A stretch of 64,000 nucleotides of DNA from Chlorobium sp. (GTDB taxonomy: Bacteria > Bacteroidota > Chlorobiia > Chlorobiales > Chlorobiaceae), in contig SZXW01000010.1 of assembly GCA_005862285.1 (NCBI GenBank), positions 248,001 to 312,000 of the forward strand, read 5' to 3'. Position numbers and translations under genes: made by a program. The notes below the pieces were generated by a model. That model worked only from the letters and a program-made list of their open reading frames with translations, was not told the origin of the DNA and did not search any database. Below, piece by piece: positions 62,621 to 64,000 of the stretch (positions within the stretch are counted from its first letter, which is position 1; every line of letters begins with the position of its first letter).

Positions 62621-62707
62621 GTTATTTATACTTGTTTTGGTAACTTACAAATTATAAAAGGCAGAACACCCGTTCGTTTTTATTTGCAAATTTTAACCCT
62701 GCAAACG

Positions 62708-63142
62708 ATGCGACCACAGCTCAGCCGTCCGGACACCGCAATGAATCAGGTCAGAGTAAGCACTTCAGGACCCTGGTCAGGCAACGCCGTACACAAAGCC
62801 CAGAAATATTTTATCACTTCCGCAAAACGGGACAGAAGCGGAAAGCTTCAACTTGAAATCAGCCCCGCATCCGGTCGCCGCACACTCCTACCGACAAAGG
62901 GAATGATCGACAAGGTTATTTCCGGGGAAATCGAACTTTATGTTCTGACGACTCAACCGGATATAGGAATTAATCTGCAACAGAAAGTGCTTGATAATGA
63001 AAACCGTTATGTTATCGATTTCGATAAACGCGGTGTCAAATGGACGATGAGAGATATCCCCATTTTCTACGATACCCTGCACCGTCAGCTTTCTGTTGAA
63101 ATAGACCGGAAAACGTATACACTTGACGAATTTTTCAAATAA
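62708..63142 (+). CDS. Conserved hypothetical protein
   Basis: ORF starting near [19 protein letters not shown], good coding character; bounded by terminators. Confidence 0.6.
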   Translation: MRPQLSRPDTAMNQVRVSTSGPWSGNAVHKAQKYFITSAKRDRSGKLQLEISPASGRRTLLPTKGMIDKVISGEIELYVLTTQPDIGINLQQKVLDNENRYVIDFDKRGVKWTMRDIPIFYDTLHRQLSVEIDRKTYTLDEFFK

Positions 63143-63196
63143 TACCGGAGCCTTTCCATCCCGGAATTTTTGAAAAAAGATTTGAAAAACACAAAG

Positions 63197-63238
63197 AGGC
63201 TGTCTCATTATCTGATTATGAGGCAGCCTTCTTTTTTT
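63197..63238 (+). terminator. Rho-independent terminator
   Basis: AGGCTGTCTCAT-TATCTGATT-ATGAGGCAGCCT followed by a T-rich run. Confidence 0.85.
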
Positions 63239-63319
63239 CCCCTTTTCTGAAATATTCAGTAAGTATTCGGCTTTGTTCAACAAACGGTAACCTGCTCTCC
63301 ACTGCTGCAGTCTAAATAG

Positions 63320-63348
63320 AAAAGGGCACCTTTTCAGGGAGCCCTTTT
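63320..63348 (-). terminator. Hairpin terminator for the convergent tetratricopeptide gene
   Basis: AAAAGGGC...GCCCTTTT. Confidence 0.65.
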
Positions 63349-63435
63349 GCATTACCATCGTTCCTTTTGAAACAGCTTCGTTATGTTTCTGATTGATCTG
63401 CGATTCCTGTTTTGAATTCGCTGGATAATCCGGTT

Positions 63436-64000
63436 TTACTGTAATTTTTTGTGTGCCAGAATCGCTTCGGAGGATTTCGGATAGAGCTTCACAATATCTT
63501 TATACCTTGCCTGAGCGTTTGTTTTGTCACCAATCATTTCAAAAGAAAGTGCCTGTTTGTAGAGCGCAGCTGGACGCTTGTTGCTTTTCTGATATTTTGC
63601 TATGACGACCTGGTACTCAAGAATGGCTTTCTCATACCATTTCTCATTGAAAAAACATTCGGCAATATCGAACTGTGCATCGTCAGCAAGCTCTGATTTC
63701 GGAAATTTCTGGATCAAAGTGCTGAAGCTTTCCCTTGCCGCCGTATAGTTTTTCCTGTTAAGCTTGTCGAGACCATCCTTGAACAATCCAGTATCACTCT
63801 GAATTTCCACAGGCTTTTTCAGTGTTTCAGCAGGTTTGGGCGCCGTTGATTGTGAAGAAGAAGGAAGCGCAGCGGAAACCTGTGTTTGCGGCGGAACCGA
63901 AGGTTTTTCTCCTAACCCGAGATACTGCTCGATTTTCTGCAATCTTGTTTCCAGTTGATCGACCTTGTGCACCAGAAGAGAATCTTCCATCCCAAGGCGT
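63436..64000 (-). CDS. Tol-Pal system CpoB/YbgF-like tetratricopeptide protein, truncated at window end
   Basis: LVHKVDQLETRLQKIEQYL coiled coil; TPR repeats DGLDKLNRKNYTAARESFSTLIQKFPKSELADDAQFDIAECFF. Confidence 0.82.
   Translation of the reverse strand, partial: RLGMEDSLLVHKVDQLETRLQKIEQYLGLGEKPSVPPQTQVSAALPSSSQSTAPKPAETLKKPVEIQSDTGLFKDGLDKLNRKNYTAARESFSTLIQKFPKSELADDAQFDIAECFFNEKWYEKAILEYQVVIAKYQKSNKRPAALYKQALSFEMIGDKTNAQARYKDIVKLYPKSSEAILAHKKLQ

Overview
The window looks like chromosomal DNA from a green sulfur bacterium (Chlorobiaceae). This is inferred from tandem chlorosome-type [2Fe-2S] envelope proteins (CsmI/J/X-like), a CrtH-like carotenoid isomerase, a nifH-I1-I2-D-K-E-N-B cluster and a tmRNA with tag ADDHSYAMAA. 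Main blocks: (1) 1-1.9 kb, sigma-54 two-component system (regulator truncated at the window edge). (2) 2.1-10.8 kb, a RiPP locus: one Nif11-leader precursor ending SCYCFLLG, a radical SAM/SPASM maturase, an HlyD-type adaptor, two NHLM-type ABC exporters (one with a C39 peptidase) and an orphan membrane sensor. (3) 13-15 kb, FhlA-like sigma-54 activator with two matching palindromes at its start. (4) 18-20 kb, SdsA/BDS1-like alkyl sulfatase broken by a frameshift in an A6 run. (5) 21.5-31 kb, nif operon with a near-perfect -24/-12 promoter, upstream tandem TACA-N4-TGTA palindromes and internal hairpins. (6) 31-34 kb, TonB receptor preceded by two ModE-type operators, plus a small periplasmic molybdopterin-fold protein. 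(7) 34-39.5 kb, an accessory island next to the 3' end of ssrA, with an XRE pseudogene, an integrase remnant, a pentapeptide-TIR protein, a PAS-only protein and a diverged ECF-sigma-like gene present in two copies (one decayed). (8) 40-64 kb, mostly housekeeping genes (bcp, yqgE, phoBR, mfd, csm-like genes, ald, crtH, ECF/anti-sigma, hsp20, dnaK). The best candidates for something undescribed are the single-precursor Nif11/rSAM RiPP, the repeat-flanked TIR island, and the regulatory palindromes of nif. All calls come from reading the sequence and supplied translations; no database search was run.
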